A stretch of DNA of 64,000 nt from Aciduliprofundum sp. MAR08-339 (lineage in GTDB: Archaea > Thermoplasmatota > Thermoplasmata > Thermoplasmatales > Aciduliprofundaceae): positions 62,001 to 126,000 of the forward strand of contig NC_019942.1 in assembly GCF_000327505.1 (NCBI RefSeq), written 5' to 3'. Shown here piece after piece: positions 53,720 to 63,218 of this stretch (the first letter of the stretch is position 1; each line of letters starts with the position of its first letter). A model generated the notes under the pieces. That model searched no databases, was not told where the DNA came from, and saw only the letters and a program-made list of their open reading frames with translations. Both the position numbers and the translations under genes were made by a program.

Positions 53720-54265
53720 TTAAATGCTCCAATTTCCCCTTCTTATTTTGAGACCGATTACCAAGAAGAGAATTCCATCCACAAACAGAACCAAACCCAG
53801 AAACAATCCTATGAAAAACTGGGAAGTTTCCTGCCACCCAACCACTATCCAGAGATCAAGCATAAGACATAGAATGCCCACAAGTATGGCTGCCGACTCC
53901 CCCTTCTGAGACCTTATACTCCTTGCCAGCATAAAATTGGTAATAGCAGCCGACAGGAAGAAGAGAGCAGCTATGGCAGTCAATATCTTCAACCCCAGAA
54001 CAGGGGAGAGTAAACTAATGAGTCCAAGGAACAGCAGAATAAGGGATTTAGTAATGAGAACCTTACTCTCTCCAAGAGTCGTGAAGTAGAGAAAGCCAAA
54101 AATCAAACCTGCAGATACAAGGACAAATCCAACGAGGTATATCACTGCCCTAGAGAACAGCCAGGGAAATCCCATGCCAAGCACACCTATGATCAGTAAA
54201 AAGATACCTCCGAGTGTGTGGGAATTAAGCCTTTCTTCTATCCGATAATCAAGCTTTGAGACCAT
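53720..54265 (-). CDS. HdeD/DUF308-like membrane protein
   Basis: 181 residues with six evenly spaced hydrophobic helices in three pairs. GGIFLLIIGVLGMGFPWLFSRAV and GLFLGLVLFVDGILFLVIG are typical of DUF308/HdeD proteins. In enterobacteria HdeD is linked to acid resistance; archaeal role unknown. Its start overlaps the end of the glycerophosphodiesterase gene by 17 bases. A second paralogue lies in the oxidative operon at 56195. Confidence 0.8.
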   Translation of the reverse strand: MVSKLDYRIEERLNSHTLGGIFLLIIGVLGMGFPWLFSRAVIYLVGFVLVSAGLIFGFLYFTTLGESKVLITKSLILLFLGLISLLSPVLGLKILTAIAALFFLSAAITNFMLARSIRSQKGESAAILVGILCLMLDLWIVVGWQETSQFFIGLFLGLVLFVDGILFLVIGLKIRRGNWSI

Positions 54266-54965
54266 GGGTCCTCTCCCTCAATTTAAGCATTTTTTCGACT
54301 TCGTCCGTTATGACCATCTCGTACAGCCCTTCAAACACCTCAAGATCCTCAGGTGAATTCGGGGTCCAGAACCCTATTCTAACACCAAAAAGCCTGTAGA
54401 AGCGAATGAGAGCCCGGGAGCCAGCCTTTCCAAAACTGGATAATTGGTAAGGTAGATTGAGATAATGGGGCTTGAGGGAGTATATCCACCGGGGAATGGT
54501 GTACAGCTTGTTTACGTCTCCTATGAGAATCCCTATCCTGGCCTCTTTACTGAGTTTTCTCAACCTCTTCAATGCCTTTATATTGAACGATGAGAATAGG
54601 GTACGCTCCATTGCATCATACTCCTCAACTATTTTTAGGGCTCCCTCAACGGAGCTCTCATCCTTAATCTCCACATTTATTATGGCATACCCCGGGAGTT
54701 TCTCATACACCTCCCTCAGAAGGGGTATAGGCTCTCCCTGAATATTGTACCTACCAATCTCTTCCTGAGTAGATTTTTTTACATCAACGTTGACACCTGC
54801 CGTTTTTCTCAGGTTTCTATCATGGGATACCTGTATTTCTCCATCCTTTGTGAGCCAGATATCCAGTTCAACTCCATCTGCACCATACTCTATGGCCTTC
54901 ATAAATGCAAGAAGTGTGTTTGGAGGATACTTTGCAGAGTAGCCTCTGTGACCCAGAATAATCAT
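54249..54965 (-). CDS. Glycerophosphodiester phosphodiesterase
   Basis: 238 residues. GHRGYSAKYPPNTLLAFMKAIEYGADGVELDIWLTKDG at the N-terminus contains the HR, E-N/P-N and E-x-D metal/catalytic set, with SHD shortly after. Releases glycerol phosphate from deacylated phosphodiesters. No signal peptide, so cytoplasmic. Co-transcribed with the HdeD-like gene. Confidence 0.92.
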   Translation of the reverse strand: MIILGHRGYSAKYPPNTLLAFMKAIEYGADGVELDIWLTKDGEIQVSHDRNLRKTAGVNVDVKKSTQEEIGRYNIQGEPIPLLREVYEKLPGYAIINVEIKDESSVEGALKIVEEYDAMERTLFSSFNIKALKRLRKLSKEARIGILIGDVNKLYTIPRWIYSLKPHYLNLPYQLSSFGKAGSRALIRFYRLFGVRIGFWTPNSPEDLEVFEGLYEMVITDEVEKMLKLRERTHGLKA

Positions 54966-54985
54966 ACACGATTCACCAAAACTGA

Positions 54986-55273
54986 TTATCTCATTTCTTC
55001 AACCTCTTCCGCCCCATGCTGAATGGCATCTTCAACTTCTAGATCAAGATCCTTCAAGAGACGTAGAAACTCTCCAAAATGTTCCTTTTCTTCCTGGGCA
55101 ATGTCCAAGAACACCTTCTTAACAAGCTCGCTCTTAGCCAAAGAGGCCATCTGCTCGTAGAGATTTATGGCATCCAGCTCGGCAATAATACCTATTCTAA
55201 CAAGTTCCACATCGGGCTGCTCCTTACCCAGAGCCTCCAGTTTCTCAAGATCAAACGGAATTTTAGACAACAT
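54986..55273 (-). CDS. Stand-alone ferritin-like protein related to encapsulin cargo
   Basis: 95 residues. RIGIIAELDAINLYEQMA and FLDIAQEEKEHFGEFLRLL supply the Glu and ExxH diiron ligands of encapsulated-ferritin-like two-helix proteins; the same sequence style forms the N-terminal domain of the Pyrococcus encapsulin. Here it is not fused to a shell protein and no shell gene is in the window. ATG 55273 starts the conserved part. TATA-like AGTATTATATG at 55309-55318 gives it its own promoter behind the operon terminator. Confidence 0.82.
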   Translation of the reverse strand: MLSKIPFDLEKLEALGKEQPDVELVRIGIIAELDAINLYEQMASLAKSELVKKVFLDIAQEEKEHFGEFLRLLKDLDLEVEDAIQHGAEEVEEMR

Positions 55274-55320
55274 TTCACATCCCCTCATAGATATGCACAA
55301 ACTCACATATAATACTTTCC

Positions 55321-55336
55321 AAAAAAATAAAAAAAG
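55321..55336 (-). terminator. T-rich terminator of the oxidative-defence operon
   Basis: On the minus strand the peroxiredoxin stop is followed by CTTTTTTTATTTTTTT, a strong archaeal intrinsic terminator, separating the operon from the promoter of the ferritin-like gene. Confidence 0.65.
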
Positions 55337-55337
55337 T

Positions 55338-55979
55338 TTAGAGGCTCTTGTGGCAGAGCCACCAGTCGTAGCACTCTATCTCGCCCTTCTTCTTTCTCTC
55401 CTCTCTGTCCTTTATGGCATCGGTCGTACCTGCAGGCGGAATGATAACATGGTCCTTTATGAGCTCATTCTCAGGCCACTTGTGCGGGAGAGCCACGCCG
55501 TTCTTGTCGCTCACCTGCAGAGCTTTCAAGGCACGAAGAATCTCGTCCCAGTCTCTGCCAACCTCTGCAGGATAATACACTATTGCCCTTATTGTACCCT
55601 TTGGGTCCACAATGAACACTGCTCTTGCAGTATTGCTTGCTCCGGAAGGAATCATCCCCAGCTTTTCTGCAAGTACACCGCGGTCATCAGCGATTATGGG
55701 AAACTCTATCTCCACTCCGAGATTCTCTTTTATCCACTCTGCCCATTTCAGATGCGCAAACACCTGATCAATGCTCAGCCCTATTACCTCTGCACCGAGT
55801 TCCCTGAATTTCTCCAATCGTATCTGCATACCATAGAATTCGGTTGTGCACACAGGTGTGAAATCACCCGGGTGCGAGAACAGAACGAACCACTTCCCTG
55901 CGAATGCATCAGGCAGCTTCATTGTGCCATGTGTCGTTTTCACTTCCACTTCCGGGAATTTTTCTCCTATCACTACCAT
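55338..55979 (-). CDS. Peroxiredoxin, Prx6/archaeal thioredoxin-peroxidase type
   Basis: 213 residues. Peroxidatic Cys in [11 protein letters not shown] (about residue 44), conserved [14 protein letters not shown] and a C-terminal CYDWWLCHK with two further Cys, as in the archaeal 1-Cys-like decameric peroxiredoxins. Reduces H2O2 and alkyl hydroperoxides. GGAGGTGA precedes ATG 55979. Last gene of the operon. Confidence 0.95.
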   Translation of the reverse strand: MVVIGEKFPEVEVKTTHGTMKLPDAFAGKWFVLFSHPGDFTPVCTTEFYGMQIRLEKFRELGAEVIGLSIDQVFAHLKWAEWIKENLGVEIEFPIIADDRGVLAEKLGMIPSGASNTARAVFIVDPKGTIRAIVYYPAEVGRDWDEILRALKALQVSDKNGVALPHKWPENELIKDHVIIPPAGTTDAIKDREERKKKGEIECYDWWLCHKSL

Positions 55980-56004
55980 TTTTCATCACCTCCTTTGCGC
56001 GTGA

Positions 56005-56205
56005 TTACGATGGTGCGTAATAGCACCTTTTAGGGCTCGTAATCTTGCCCTCTTTCTTCAATTTCTTTATTATCTTATCCACTTCCTTCTTATCCACTCC
56101 AAGCATGTCCGCTATCTCCTGTGTCTTCAGAGGCTTGCCCGCATCTTTCATCACTTTTAGCACCTCTTCCTCACTCACCATATTCATCACATCCTCATTC
56201 TCCAT
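56005..56205 (-). CDS. Winged-helix transcription regulator
   Basis: 66 residues: one winged helix-turn-helix (EEVLKVMKDAGKPLKTQEIADMLGVDKKEVDKIIKKLKKEGKI) with a basic C-terminus. Has no sensing Cys apart from RCYYAP near the end. Placed inside the oxidative operon, it may autoregulate it. The start may be ATG 56187 or 56181, as no ribosome site precedes 56205. Overlaps the HdeD-like gene by 11 bases. Confidence 0.78.
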   Translation of the reverse strand: MENEDVMNMVSEEEVLKVMKDAGKPLKTQEIADMLGVDKKEVDKIIKKLKKEGKITSPKRCYYAPS

Positions 56206-56701
56206 ACGCGCTCAACACGAGCATCATTATTCCATCAAGGAATAGTTCAATCCCTATAAACAGTCCAATCAGCCAAGATGAGTTCCCGGGCCAGCCTGCG
56301 AATATCAGTATACCAAGTATGAAGGAGATTATCCCTGTGAATAGGGGAGCCCACCAGCCCCTGTACTGGGTTCTGGCTGCAAAGGCCACAATCACTGTAA
56401 CGATACCCATCAGCAGGAACCATAGCCCAACAATGAACGTCATTGCAGATAGCGAGCTCTGTGGGTACACAAACATAAGTATGCCGAATATCAACAGTAC
56501 AATACCCACAAGGAAATTCACCCAGCCTCCCTTGAAACCGGCCACTAGGAATATTATTCCACCCAGTACAAGTAGTCCGGCCAGAAGATACAGAACCACC
56601 CCTGTGGCAAATTCTGGTGCCAGCATTCCAATTAAACCGAGTATGATTAGGATTATGCCGCCGATTTGGTAGCTTTTCTTGTCCACCGTGACGGTTTCCA
56701 T
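56195..56701 (-). CDS. HdeD/DUF308-like membrane protein in the oxidative operon
   Basis: 168 residues, six hydrophobic helices in three helix pairs with repeated G-x-x-x-x-x-G-I/L patterns (GGIILIILGLIGMLAPEFATGVV, then GIVLLIFGILMFVYP, LGILIFAGWPGNSSW). Paralogue of the protein at 53720. Begins immediately after the superoxide reductase stop. Role unknown; context suggests membrane stress protection. Confidence 0.82.
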   Translation of the reverse strand: METVTVDKKSYQIGGIILIILGLIGMLAPEFATGVVLYLLAGLLVLGGIIFLVAGFKGGWVNFLVGIVLLIFGILMFVYPQSSLSAMTFIVGLWFLLMGIVTVIVAFAARTQYRGWWAPLFTGIISFILGILIFAGWPGNSSWLIGLFIGIELFLDGIMMLVLSAYGE

Positions 56702-57049
56702 TTACTCCACCGACACTTCGTTCTGCCACAGCCCGTGTATGTTGCAGTAGCTCAGAGCCATCAGCTTGCCCTTCTTTCCTGTCTTGAAGTAGAATTTCGC
56801 CTTTGGCTCGCTAAGCGGATCGCCATGGTTTGTGAATGCAACCCTGCCAACCAGTATGGGGAACTGCCCGTCCTCCGGCTGGAAATACAATTCAATCCAC
56901 GCTATGTGGTGCTCAGGCGTGTTTGGATGTGCAATCTCCTTTCCCACGCTCACTTCTACCTCTATCTCCTCGCCGTTCTTCTTGTATTCAATCACGGGCA
57001 CATGCTTCTCTCCTTTCCAGTCTCCACTCTTTATGGTCTCACTCAACAT
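56702..57049 (-). CDS. sorA: Superoxide reductase (neelaredoxin, 1Fe type)
   Basis: 115 residues. EKHVPVIE (Glu/Lys and first His), HPNTPEHHIAWIELYF (His ligands) and CNIHGLW (Cys and His) complete the [Fe(His)4Cys] centre; there is no N-terminal desulforedoxin domain. Reduces superoxide to H2O2 without making O2. Rubredoxin from the same operon is the likely donor. GGAGGTGAT precedes ATG 57049. Confidence 0.96.
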   Translation of the reverse strand: MLSETIKSGDWKGEKHVPVIEYKKNGEEIEVEVSVGKEIAHPNTPEHHIAWIELYFQPEDGQFPILVGRVAFTNHGDPLSEPKAKFYFKTGKKGKLMALSYCNIHGLWQNEVSVE

Positions 57050-57064
57050 TTTCAATCACCTCCT

Positions 57065-57580
57065 TTATTTTTCCTCATTCACGAGAGGAACGTAACTTCT
57101 TTTTGCCAATTCGCGGTCAAGCATCAACAAACCCTGACCTTTATCGCCAATCATCTTGAGCATCTGAATGATTTCCTCATCGTTCGCCTCTTCCTCAACC
57201 TGCTCGTCCACGTACCACTGCAGAAGATTGAATGTAGCACGATCTTTCTTCTTCTCCGCAAGGTCCACTAAGTTGTTTATGCACTCGGTTATGTGTCTCT
57301 CGTGCTTCAGCGTCTCCTCAAACGCATGCAATGGAGAATTCCACTCGTGCGGGGGCTCATTTATGGAGTAGAGCTTCACTCTCCCTCCTCTTTCAATCAA
57401 ATACCGATAGAATTTCATTGCGTGGTCCATCTCCTCCTGGTACTGCACGTACATCCAGTTTGCGAATCCTCTCAGCCCGATGGACTCAAAGTATCCGGAC
57501 ATGGAGAGGTACAGGTACGCCGAGTACATCTCCTCATTTATCTGCTTGTTTATCGCCTCTTCTATATCCTTATCTATCAT
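57065..57580 (-). CDS. ftn: Ferritin
   Basis: 171 residues, four-helix ferritin with diiron ligands Glu in INEEMYSAYLYLSMSGYFE, YQEEMDHAMKFYRYL and the later VDEQVEEEANDEEIIQML. Oxidises and stores iron, keeping it from peroxide chemistry. GGAGGTGA before ATG 57580 sets the start. In the operon between the rhodanese fusion and superoxide reductase. Confidence 0.95.
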   Translation of the reverse strand: MIDKDIEEAINKQINEEMYSAYLYLSMSGYFESIGLRGFANWMYVQYQEEMDHAMKFYRYLIERGGRVKLYSINEPPHEWNSPLHAFEETLKHERHITECINNLVDLAEKKKDRATFNLLQWYVDEQVEEEANDEEIIQMLKMIGDKGQGLLMLDRELAKRSYVPLVNEEK

Positions 57581-57593
57581 CTTTTTCACCTCC

Positions 57594-58190
57594 TTACCTC
57601 AATATCTCGTAAAATTCCTCGTACGGCATCTGTACGAGGTGCGCGGGCATCGTCATGAATGCCCTCTTAAAGTCCTCCTCAAGATGGGATTTATCGTGTA
57701 TCTCCTTTGATTCCCAGTATGTGAGGATTACATATTTTTCGGGATTTATTTCTAAATCTCTCATCTCCCCCGGAAGCCCGGAGCCAATCGCTGACACGCC
57801 GCTAATCTTAAGAAGCTGAGAGCCCAGAAATCCCGGATATCTCTCAGTCTTCTTGCATAGTTCTTTTACTCTCTCTTCAAATTCCTTTTCGTGGCCAGGG
57901 CGCACCACAACGAAGTTCATTGCGCACATCACATCCTTTCCTTCCCACTGATATTCTCGCAGTTCATCCTCTGGAATAATCTCTGCTTCCACGCCCATCT
58001 TCTCAAGTTTTTCCCTCGCGATCTCAGCCCTGAATTCTGTGTTGCAGTAGAGTTTGAGTTTTTTCTCCTTGCATATCTTCCTTAGGAAAGATTCGTACAT
58101 CTCAAGGTGCATTATGGGGATGTTTATCGCGCCCTTGATATGGTTCTTCACGAACTCGTGCTGGCTCCGAACATCCACTATTATCTCCAT
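57594..58190 (-). CDS. Rhodanese-like + ABM (antibiotic biosynthesis monooxygenase) domain fusion
   Basis: 198 residues. The first ~85 form a rhodanese domain (IIVDVRSQHEFVKNHIKGAINIP) with the Cys in LYCNTEFRA as likely persulfide site. Residues ~90-198 are a dimeric alpha/beta-barrel of the ABM type (NFVVVRPGHEKEFEERV, YVILTYWESKEIHDKS), a fold also used for heme degradation. The fusion may handle sulfane sulfur or heme under oxidative stress; specific activity unknown. Confidence 0.82.
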   Translation of the reverse strand: MEIIVDVRSQHEFVKNHIKGAINIPIMHLEMYESFLRKICKEKKLKLYCNTEFRAEIAREKLEKMGVEAEIIPEDELREYQWEGKDVMCAMNFVVVRPGHEKEFEERVKELCKKTERYPGFLGSQLLKISGVSAIGSGLPGEMRDLEINPEKYVILTYWESKEIHDKSHLEEDFKRAFMTMPAHLVQMPYEEFYEILR

Positions 58191-58199
58191 ACCTTCACC

Positions 58200-58706
58200 T
58201 CAGAACTTCACGAATTTTTCGCGGGGCGCGTTGCACACGGGACATTTCTCAGGCGGGTCCTCTCCGACGTATGTGTACCCGCACACTGGGCAGATGTATA
58301 TGCTCTTCTCCTCCATATCCTCCTTGTTCTCCGCCCTTTCCTTTGCCTCACCGTATAATTTTGCGTGTATCTTCTCCGCCTCAATTGCGTAGTGGAACGA
58401 CATCTCTGCGCCCTTCTCCCCGAAATACTTGGCTAGTTCCAGGTATGCAGGGTACATGTCATCCACCTCAAAACTCTCGCCATCAATTGCGCTCTGCAAA
58501 TTCTCAGGCGTGCTCTTTATGTATCCCAGATTCCTCGCATGGTTCTTTGCGTGCACGAATTCCGCATAAGCTATCGCCCTGAATAAACGAGCGATGTTCT
58601 TCTTTCCCTCTTTCTCTGCAACTTCCGCGAAGATTGAGTATTTCATGTGCGCCATGCTCTCTCCCGCGAAAGCCTCTTCCAAACTCTTCTTAACCATTTT
58701 TCTCAT
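58200..58706 (-). CDS. rbr: Rubrerythrin
   Basis: 168 residues. Diiron four-helix bundle ([52 protein letters not shown]) and a C-terminal rubredoxin site ([29 protein letters not shown]). Peroxidase using rubredoxin-type electrons. GGAGGTG precedes ATG 58706. Five bases after the katG stop. Confidence 0.95.
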   Translation of the reverse strand: MRKMVKKSLEEAFAGESMAHMKYSIFAEVAEKEGKKNIARLFRAIAYAEFVHAKNHARNLGYIKSTPENLQSAIDGESFEVDDMYPAYLELAKYFGEKGAEMSFHYAIEAEKIHAKLYGEAKERAENKEDMEEKSIYICPVCGYTYVGEDPPEKCPVCNAPREKFVKF

Positions 58707-58711
58707 AATTT

Positions 58712-60925
58712 TCACCTCCTTTTTTTACCCATATCTGACATTCCCAATTTCAAATCAAACCTATCTATGTTCATAACTTTATTCCACGCCCTTATGAAAT
58801 CATGAACAAATTTTTCTTTTGCATCATCGCTGGCGTAAACTTCTGCAATTGCCCTTAGCTCGTCATGATGCCCGAATATTAAATCAACCCTCGTTGCTTT
58901 AAATTTCATCTCCCCGCTTTTTCTATCGTAGCCTCCAAAGAGATAACGATGTTCATCCTCTTGTCTCCACTCAATTCCCATATCAAGGAGATTCACGAAG
59001 AAATCGTTTGTGAGCACTTCTGGAGAATCTGTGAGAACCCCATATTTTTGATATCTGTAAACAGCTCCGAGTACCCTTAAGCCACCAACAAGAACAACCA
59101 TTTCAGGCACTGTGAGTGTTAAAAGCTGAGCTTTATCCACCAGGAAGTACTCTGGAGTTGTGTAAATATCGCTTTCATCAAATTCTGCAGGATTTTTGAA
59201 GTAGTTCCTGAAGCCATCTGCGAAGGGCTCTATCTCCTTGTAGAATTCCACTTCAACCTGCTCCTGCGTGACATCAACCCTGCCCGGAGTGAATGGAACT
59301 CTCACATTGAAACCTGCTTTTCTGGCCGCTTCCTCTATTGCTGCATTCCCTCCGAGAATTATCAGATCTGCAATTGAAACTCTCTTGTTACTTCCCTTTC
59401 TCTCCTGCTCCTCATTGAACTCCTGCTGAATATTCTCATAGATGCCAATTATTCTTTTCAAATCCTCTGGATGGTTAACATCCCACTCGTTCATGGGGTA
59501 AAGTCTTATTCTCGCCCCGTTTGCTCCGCCTCTTCTGTCAGAATTTCTGTATGTGGAGGCAGATGCCCATGCCGTGTAGACAAGTTGAGAAATGCTCAGA
59601 CCGGAAGAGATAATCCGTCTCTTCAACTCCTCAATATTCTTCTCGTCAATCAGATCGTAATCCCTTTCGGGAAGAGGATCCTGCCAGACAAACTCCTCTT
59701 CGGGAACATAAGGCCCCACATAACATGTTTTCGGCCCCATATCCCTGTGGGTGAGTTTGAACCATGCCCTTGCAAAAGCCTTCTCAAACTCCTGGGGATT
59801 TTCAAGAAATCTTCTGGCTATTTTGGAATATATTGGATCATATCTCAACGCCAGATCCGCAGTTAACATTCTTGGTCTGTGCTTTTTGTTCGGGTCATGC
59901 GCATCTGGAATTATCTCCGGAGCATCCTTGGCAACCCATTGTGGTTTTCCATCAGGACTCTTTTCAAGTTCCCATTCATAATTGAACATGAATCTCAGAT
60001 ACTGTATACCGAACTTTGTTGGAGTTGTGGACCATGTGAGTTCAAATCCAGATGTGTATGTATCAGAACCCTTGCCACTTCCGTAGCTGAATTCCCAACC
60101 AAGCCCCCCAGATTCCAGGGGAGAGGAACTGGGATCAGGCCCAAGATATTTGCTTGACCCAGCACCGTGACATTTTCCAAATGCATGGCCTCCGGCTATT
60201 AAAGCAACCGTTTCTTCATCATTCATTCCCATTCTGCTAAAAGCAACCCTTATATCCTTTGCAGATTCCACCGGATCAGGATTGCCCCCGGACCCCGCAG
60301 GATTTACATAAATCAACCCCATTTCTGTTGCCGCGTACGGCTTCCTAAGCTTACCCTTCTCAAATCTCTTATCTCCGGTGAGCATCTCTTCTTCTTTTCC
60401 CCAGTCCGGGCTCTCATCTGGTTCAAAGATATCCTCACGACCGAGGGAAAAACCTAAAGTTTTCACACCCATATCCTCAAGGGCAACTGTACCTGCAAGA
60501 ATGATCAAATCCGCCCAGGAAAGCTTTCTTCCGTATTTCTTTTTTATGGGCCAGAGGAGCCTTATGGCCTTATCAAGACCAATATTATCAGGCCAGTTAA
60601 TCCTCAGAGGAAAGCGAATGCTGCCGTTCCTTGCTCCTCCTCTACCATCGTAAATTCTGTAACTTCCCGAACTGTGCCAGGCAAGACGGACAAAAAGCGG
60701 GCCGTAATGTCCGAAATCTGGGGGCCACCAATCCTGCGGAGTTTTCATAAGTTTCTTTAAATCTTCAATAACCGCATCAACATCAAGGTCCTTAACCTCT
60801 CTGATGTAATCAAAGTCCATCCCATAGGGATGCTGAGCAGGGCAGTTCTGCCGCAGGATTTTTAAATTCAACCTGTTTGGCCACCAGTCCGTTATCCATC
60901 TTTTTCTATATTCTATTTTTTTCAT
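58712..60925 (-). CDS. katG: Catalase-peroxidase KatG
   Basis: 737 residues, full-length two-domain enzyme. Distal heme site [11 protein letters not shown] with Trp and His, Tyr in GLIYVNP and Met in AFSRMGMND form the KatG Met-Tyr-Trp adduct; the proximal His is in [10 protein letters not shown]. The C-terminal duplicated domain lacks heme as usual. It removes H2O2 by catalase and peroxidase activity. ATG 60925 follows GAGGTGAAGAGG. KatG is mostly bacterial, so lateral acquisition is plausible. Confidence 0.96.
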   Translation of the reverse strand: MKKIEYRKRWITDWWPNRLNLKILRQNCPAQHPYGMDFDYIREVKDLDVDAVIEDLKKLMKTPQDWWPPDFGHYGPLFVRLAWHSSGSYRIYDGRGGARNGSIRFPLRINWPDNIGLDKAIRLLWPIKKKYGRKLSWADLIILAGTVALEDMGVKTLGFSLGREDIFEPDESPDWGKEEEMLTGDKRFEKGKLRKPYAATEMGLIYVNPAGSGGNPDPVESAKDIRVAFSRMGMNDEETVALIAGGHAFGKCHGAGSSKYLGPDPSSSPLESGGLGWEFSYGSGKGSDTYTSGFELTWSTTPTKFGIQYLRFMFNYEWELEKSPDGKPQWVAKDAPEIIPDAHDPNKKHRPRMLTADLALRYDPIYSKIARRFLENPQEFEKAFARAWFKLTHRDMGPKTCYVGPYVPEEEFVWQDPLPERDYDLIDEKNIEELKRRIISSGLSISQLVYTAWASASTYRNSDRRGGANGARIRLYPMNEWDVNHPEDLKRIIGIYENIQQEFNEEQERKGSNKRVSIADLIILGGNAAIEEAARKAGFNVRVPFTPGRVDVTQEQVEVEFYKEIEPFADGFRNYFKNPAEFDESDIYTTPEYFLVDKAQLLTLTVPEMVVLVGGLRVLGAVYRYQKYGVLTDSPEVLTNDFFVNLLDMGIEWRQEDEHRYLFGGYDRKSGEMKFKATRVDLIFGHHDELRAIAEVYASDDAKEKFVHDFIRAWNKVMNIDRFDLKLGMSDMGKKRR

Positions 60926-60935
60926 CCTCTTCACC

Positions 60936-61424
60936 TCAGGGGCCCGCATGCATCATTGGCCAATACTCATCGTAATTTTCAAAATTTTTCAAATTCTCCA
61001 ATTCTTTGGCAAGGATGTCGTAATGACCCTGCTCCATGTTCGCAAGAATCTGCAGCATTTTTCTGCTCTCATCATCTTCAACTTTGTTTTTAAGGCTCTC
61101 GTAGAAATCCTTCGCTGCAAGCTCCGCATTCATCGCATCTTCAATTATCTCGCTGAGCAATCTTTCCTCCGAGGGATCCACCTCTGGCAGAGGCACTGGA
61201 GTTTTCTCAGGAACTTCTATTTCCTCATCGGGAAACTTTTGCCTGTAAAACGCTTCCAGATAAGCACGATGCTTGTCCTCCTCTCCCGCCAGAAAGTTCA
61301 GGCGGTCTTTCAAAAGTGCGTTCTTGACCCTACTCGCAAGAGTGCGATAAAGCTCTCCACTGTCAATCTCGCTCTTTATTGCAGCGAGCAGCAGGGTTTT
61401 TAAATTATACTCTTCTAAATTCAT
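60936..61424 (-). CDS. Ferritin-like / rubrerythrin-type diiron protein (COG1633)
   Basis: 162 residues, four-helix bundle with ligands in [45 protein letters not shown] and [15 protein letters not shown]. There is no rubredoxin domain. Likely peroxide or iron handling. The start overlaps the PrxQ stop by 4 bases. Confidence 0.85.
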   Translation of the reverse strand: MNLEEYNLKTLLLAAIKSEIDSGELYRTLASRVKNALLKDRLNFLAGEEDKHRAYLEAFYRQKFPDEEIEVPEKTPVPLPEVDPSEERLLSEIIEDAMNAELAAKDFYESLKNKVEDDESRKMLQILANMEQGHYDILAKELENLKNFENYDEYWPMMHAGP

Positions 61425-61873
61425 TTTGCCACCTCCTTTAATGTTTTCAATACCTCTTCAACATGACCGGCAACGCGCACCTTCTTCCATTCCTTCACGA
61501 TATTGCCCTCGAGGTCTATCAGGAAAGTGCTTCTAATCGTGCCGTAATATTCCCTACCATAATTTTTCTTCTTGCCCCACGCGCCGTATTTCTCTATGAC
61601 CTCATGGCTCTCGTCGCTGAGTAGCAGGATATTTAGTTCGTGCTTGTTTATAAATTTTTCGTGGGATTTGGGCGAGTCCTTGCTTATGCCGATTATAACC
61701 GCGTTCAACTTTTCAAATTCCTCCTTATTCTCTGTGAATTCCTTCGCCTCTCTAGTGCATCCGGATGTGTTGTCCTTGGGATAAAAATAAAGAACCACCC
61801 ACTTTCCTCGGAAATCACGGAGGCAATGCTCCTCTCCCCGATAATCCGGAAGGCAGAAGTCCGGCGCCTTCAT
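61421..61873 (-). CDS. bcp: Peroxiredoxin, BCP/PrxQ type
   Basis: 150 residues. APDFCLPDYRG, then VVLYFYPKDNTSGCTREAKEF with the peroxidatic Cys (about residue 39), and GTIRSTFLIDLEGNI. The resolving Cys usually five residues after the first (CTxxxxC) is replaced, so this is a 1-Cys or atypical 2-Cys form. Overlaps neighbours by 4 bases on both sides. Confidence 0.93.
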   Translation of the reverse strand: MKAPDFCLPDYRGEEHCLRDFRGKWVVLYFYPKDNTSGCTREAKEFTENKEEFEKLNAVIIGISKDSPKSHEKFINKHELNILLLSDESHEVIEKYGAWGKKKNYGREYYGTIRSTFLIDLEGNIVKEWKKVRVAGHVEEVLKTLKEVAK

Positions 61874-63057
61874 TTCAGCACCCCCAGTTCCCTATGCTTC
61901 TCGGCAATATTCTTCGCAAATTCATCTATCTTCTCATAATCCTCTTCCTTTGGCAAACCTTTGATTAGGAGTGGATCAAGCAATTCAACCTTCAACGCGC
62001 CAAGATTCGCCTTGAGTATGTCCACCGTTCTCCCGCCCCAGCCATAGGAGCCCATTATTCCAATGAACTTGGCCTTGGGTTTTAGAGCATTTATCAAGTA
62101 GGCAGCGTAAACAGCATTTGGGTGCGGTCCGGATAGCATCGTTGGTGTTGCCAGAACTATTGTGGTGACATCCACCATATCCATGGCAAACTCTCCCATA
62201 TCCACAGTTATCAAATTCCTTATCTTTACCTCAACCCCCAATTTGTTGAGCTGATGGGCCAGATAATTTACCATTAATTTTGTGCTGCCATGCATTGATA
62301 CATAGCCTATGAGAACCTCGTTCTTTGTTTCAGGGGAGATCCATTCCTTGTAGGCATCAATTATGAACTTTGGATCGCTGTATGCGGGTCCGTGGCTCGG
62401 TGCAATTATCTTCGGGTCCAAATCCTCAATTTTCTTTATGTTCCTCGCTATTATGTGGCGGAATGGCATCATTATCTCCGCGTAGTATCTCTTCGCCTCA
62501 TGATAGATGCGGTCGTACTGCTCCGCAAAGGTGTGTGTCGTCGCCGCGTGAGAGCCGAAGAAATCACAGGTAAAGGCAATGCGCTCCTCAACGAGGAATG
62601 TGGTCATAGTTTCCGGCCAGTGAACCCATGGCGTCATGTAGAACTTAAGTGTTCTGTCCCCAAGGGAGAGTTCATCACCCTCATTTATTACGAGGAAAAC
62701 ATCATCTTTTAGATGAAGGAGATCCTCCTCAAAGCCCTTGCACTTTGCGTTGGTTACAACCTTCGCATCGGGATACCTTTCAAGAAGCATGGGTATTGAG
62801 CCGGAATGATCCTGCTCGGCATGATTGGACACTATGTAGTCAATCCTTTCAACACCCAGATCCCTCAAATTCAAAAGCAATTCATCAACTCTTTCGGGTT
62901 CCACTGTGTCAATAAGTACCGTTTTTTCACTGCCCTTAACAAGGTACGAGTTGTAACTCGTACCCTGCGGTGTGGGAACTATCTCATCAAATAGAGTACG
63001 TTCCCAGTCAATCGCTCCAACATTGTAAACCCTGTCACTTATCTTTCTCACTGGCAT
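61870..63057 (-). CDS. fprA: Flavodiiron protein FprA (O2 reductase)
   Basis: 395 residues. Lactamase-like domain with diiron ligands in SNHAEQDHSG and the later Asp of TCDFFGSH and His of APSHGPAY; flavodoxin domain from about 250 (VLIGYVSMHGSTKLM, ATPTMLSGPHPN). Reduces O2 (or NO) to water with electrons from rubredoxin. GGTGGAT before ATG 63057. Rubredoxin is encoded immediately upstream. Confidence 0.95.
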   Translation of the reverse strand: MPVRKISDRVYNVGAIDWERTLFDEIVPTPQGTSYNSYLVKGSEKTVLIDTVEPERVDELLLNLRDLGVERIDYIVSNHAEQDHSGSIPMLLERYPDAKVVTNAKCKGFEEDLLHLKDDVFLVINEGDELSLGDRTLKFYMTPWVHWPETMTTFLVEERIAFTCDFFGSHAATTHTFAEQYDRIYHEAKRYYAEIMMPFRHIIARNIKKIEDLDPKIIAPSHGPAYSDPKFIIDAYKEWISPETKNEVLIGYVSMHGSTKLMVNYLAHQLNKLGVEVKIRNLITVDMGEFAMDMVDVTTIVLATPTMLSGPHPNAVYAAYLINALKPKAKFIGIMGSYGWGGRTVDILKANLGALKVELLDPLLIKGLPKEEDYEKIDEFAKNIAEKHRELGVLK

Positions 63058-63059
63058 AT

Positions 63060-63218
63060 TCAATCCACCTTCTCAAACATGTCCTTACTTGCTCCACAAA
63101 CGGGACAGACCCAGTCCTCTGGCAAATCCTCAAAGGGTGTTCCAGCTGGAACATCACTATCGGGATCTCCCACTGCCGGATCATATATGTATCCACACAC
63201 CATACATCTCCATCTCAT
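63060..63218 (-). CDS. rd: Rubredoxin
   Basis: 52 residues: [20 protein letters not shown]...[18 protein letters not shown]. Two CxxC knuckles bind one iron, and the DP-GD and DW positions are canonical. Electron donor for FprA, superoxide reductase and rubrerythrin. GGAGGTGA lies just before ATG 63218, and its start overlaps the stop of the upstream small ORF (ATGA). Confidence 0.95.
   Translation of the reverse strand: MRWRCMVCGYIYDPAVGDPDSDVPAGTPFEDLPEDWVCPVCGASKDMFEKVD

Noticed and set aside
55167-56033. 288-residue plus-strand ORF opposite peroxiredoxin
   Set aside because: It covers strongly supported minus-strand genes (ferritin-like protein and peroxiredoxin) and has no recognisable domain.
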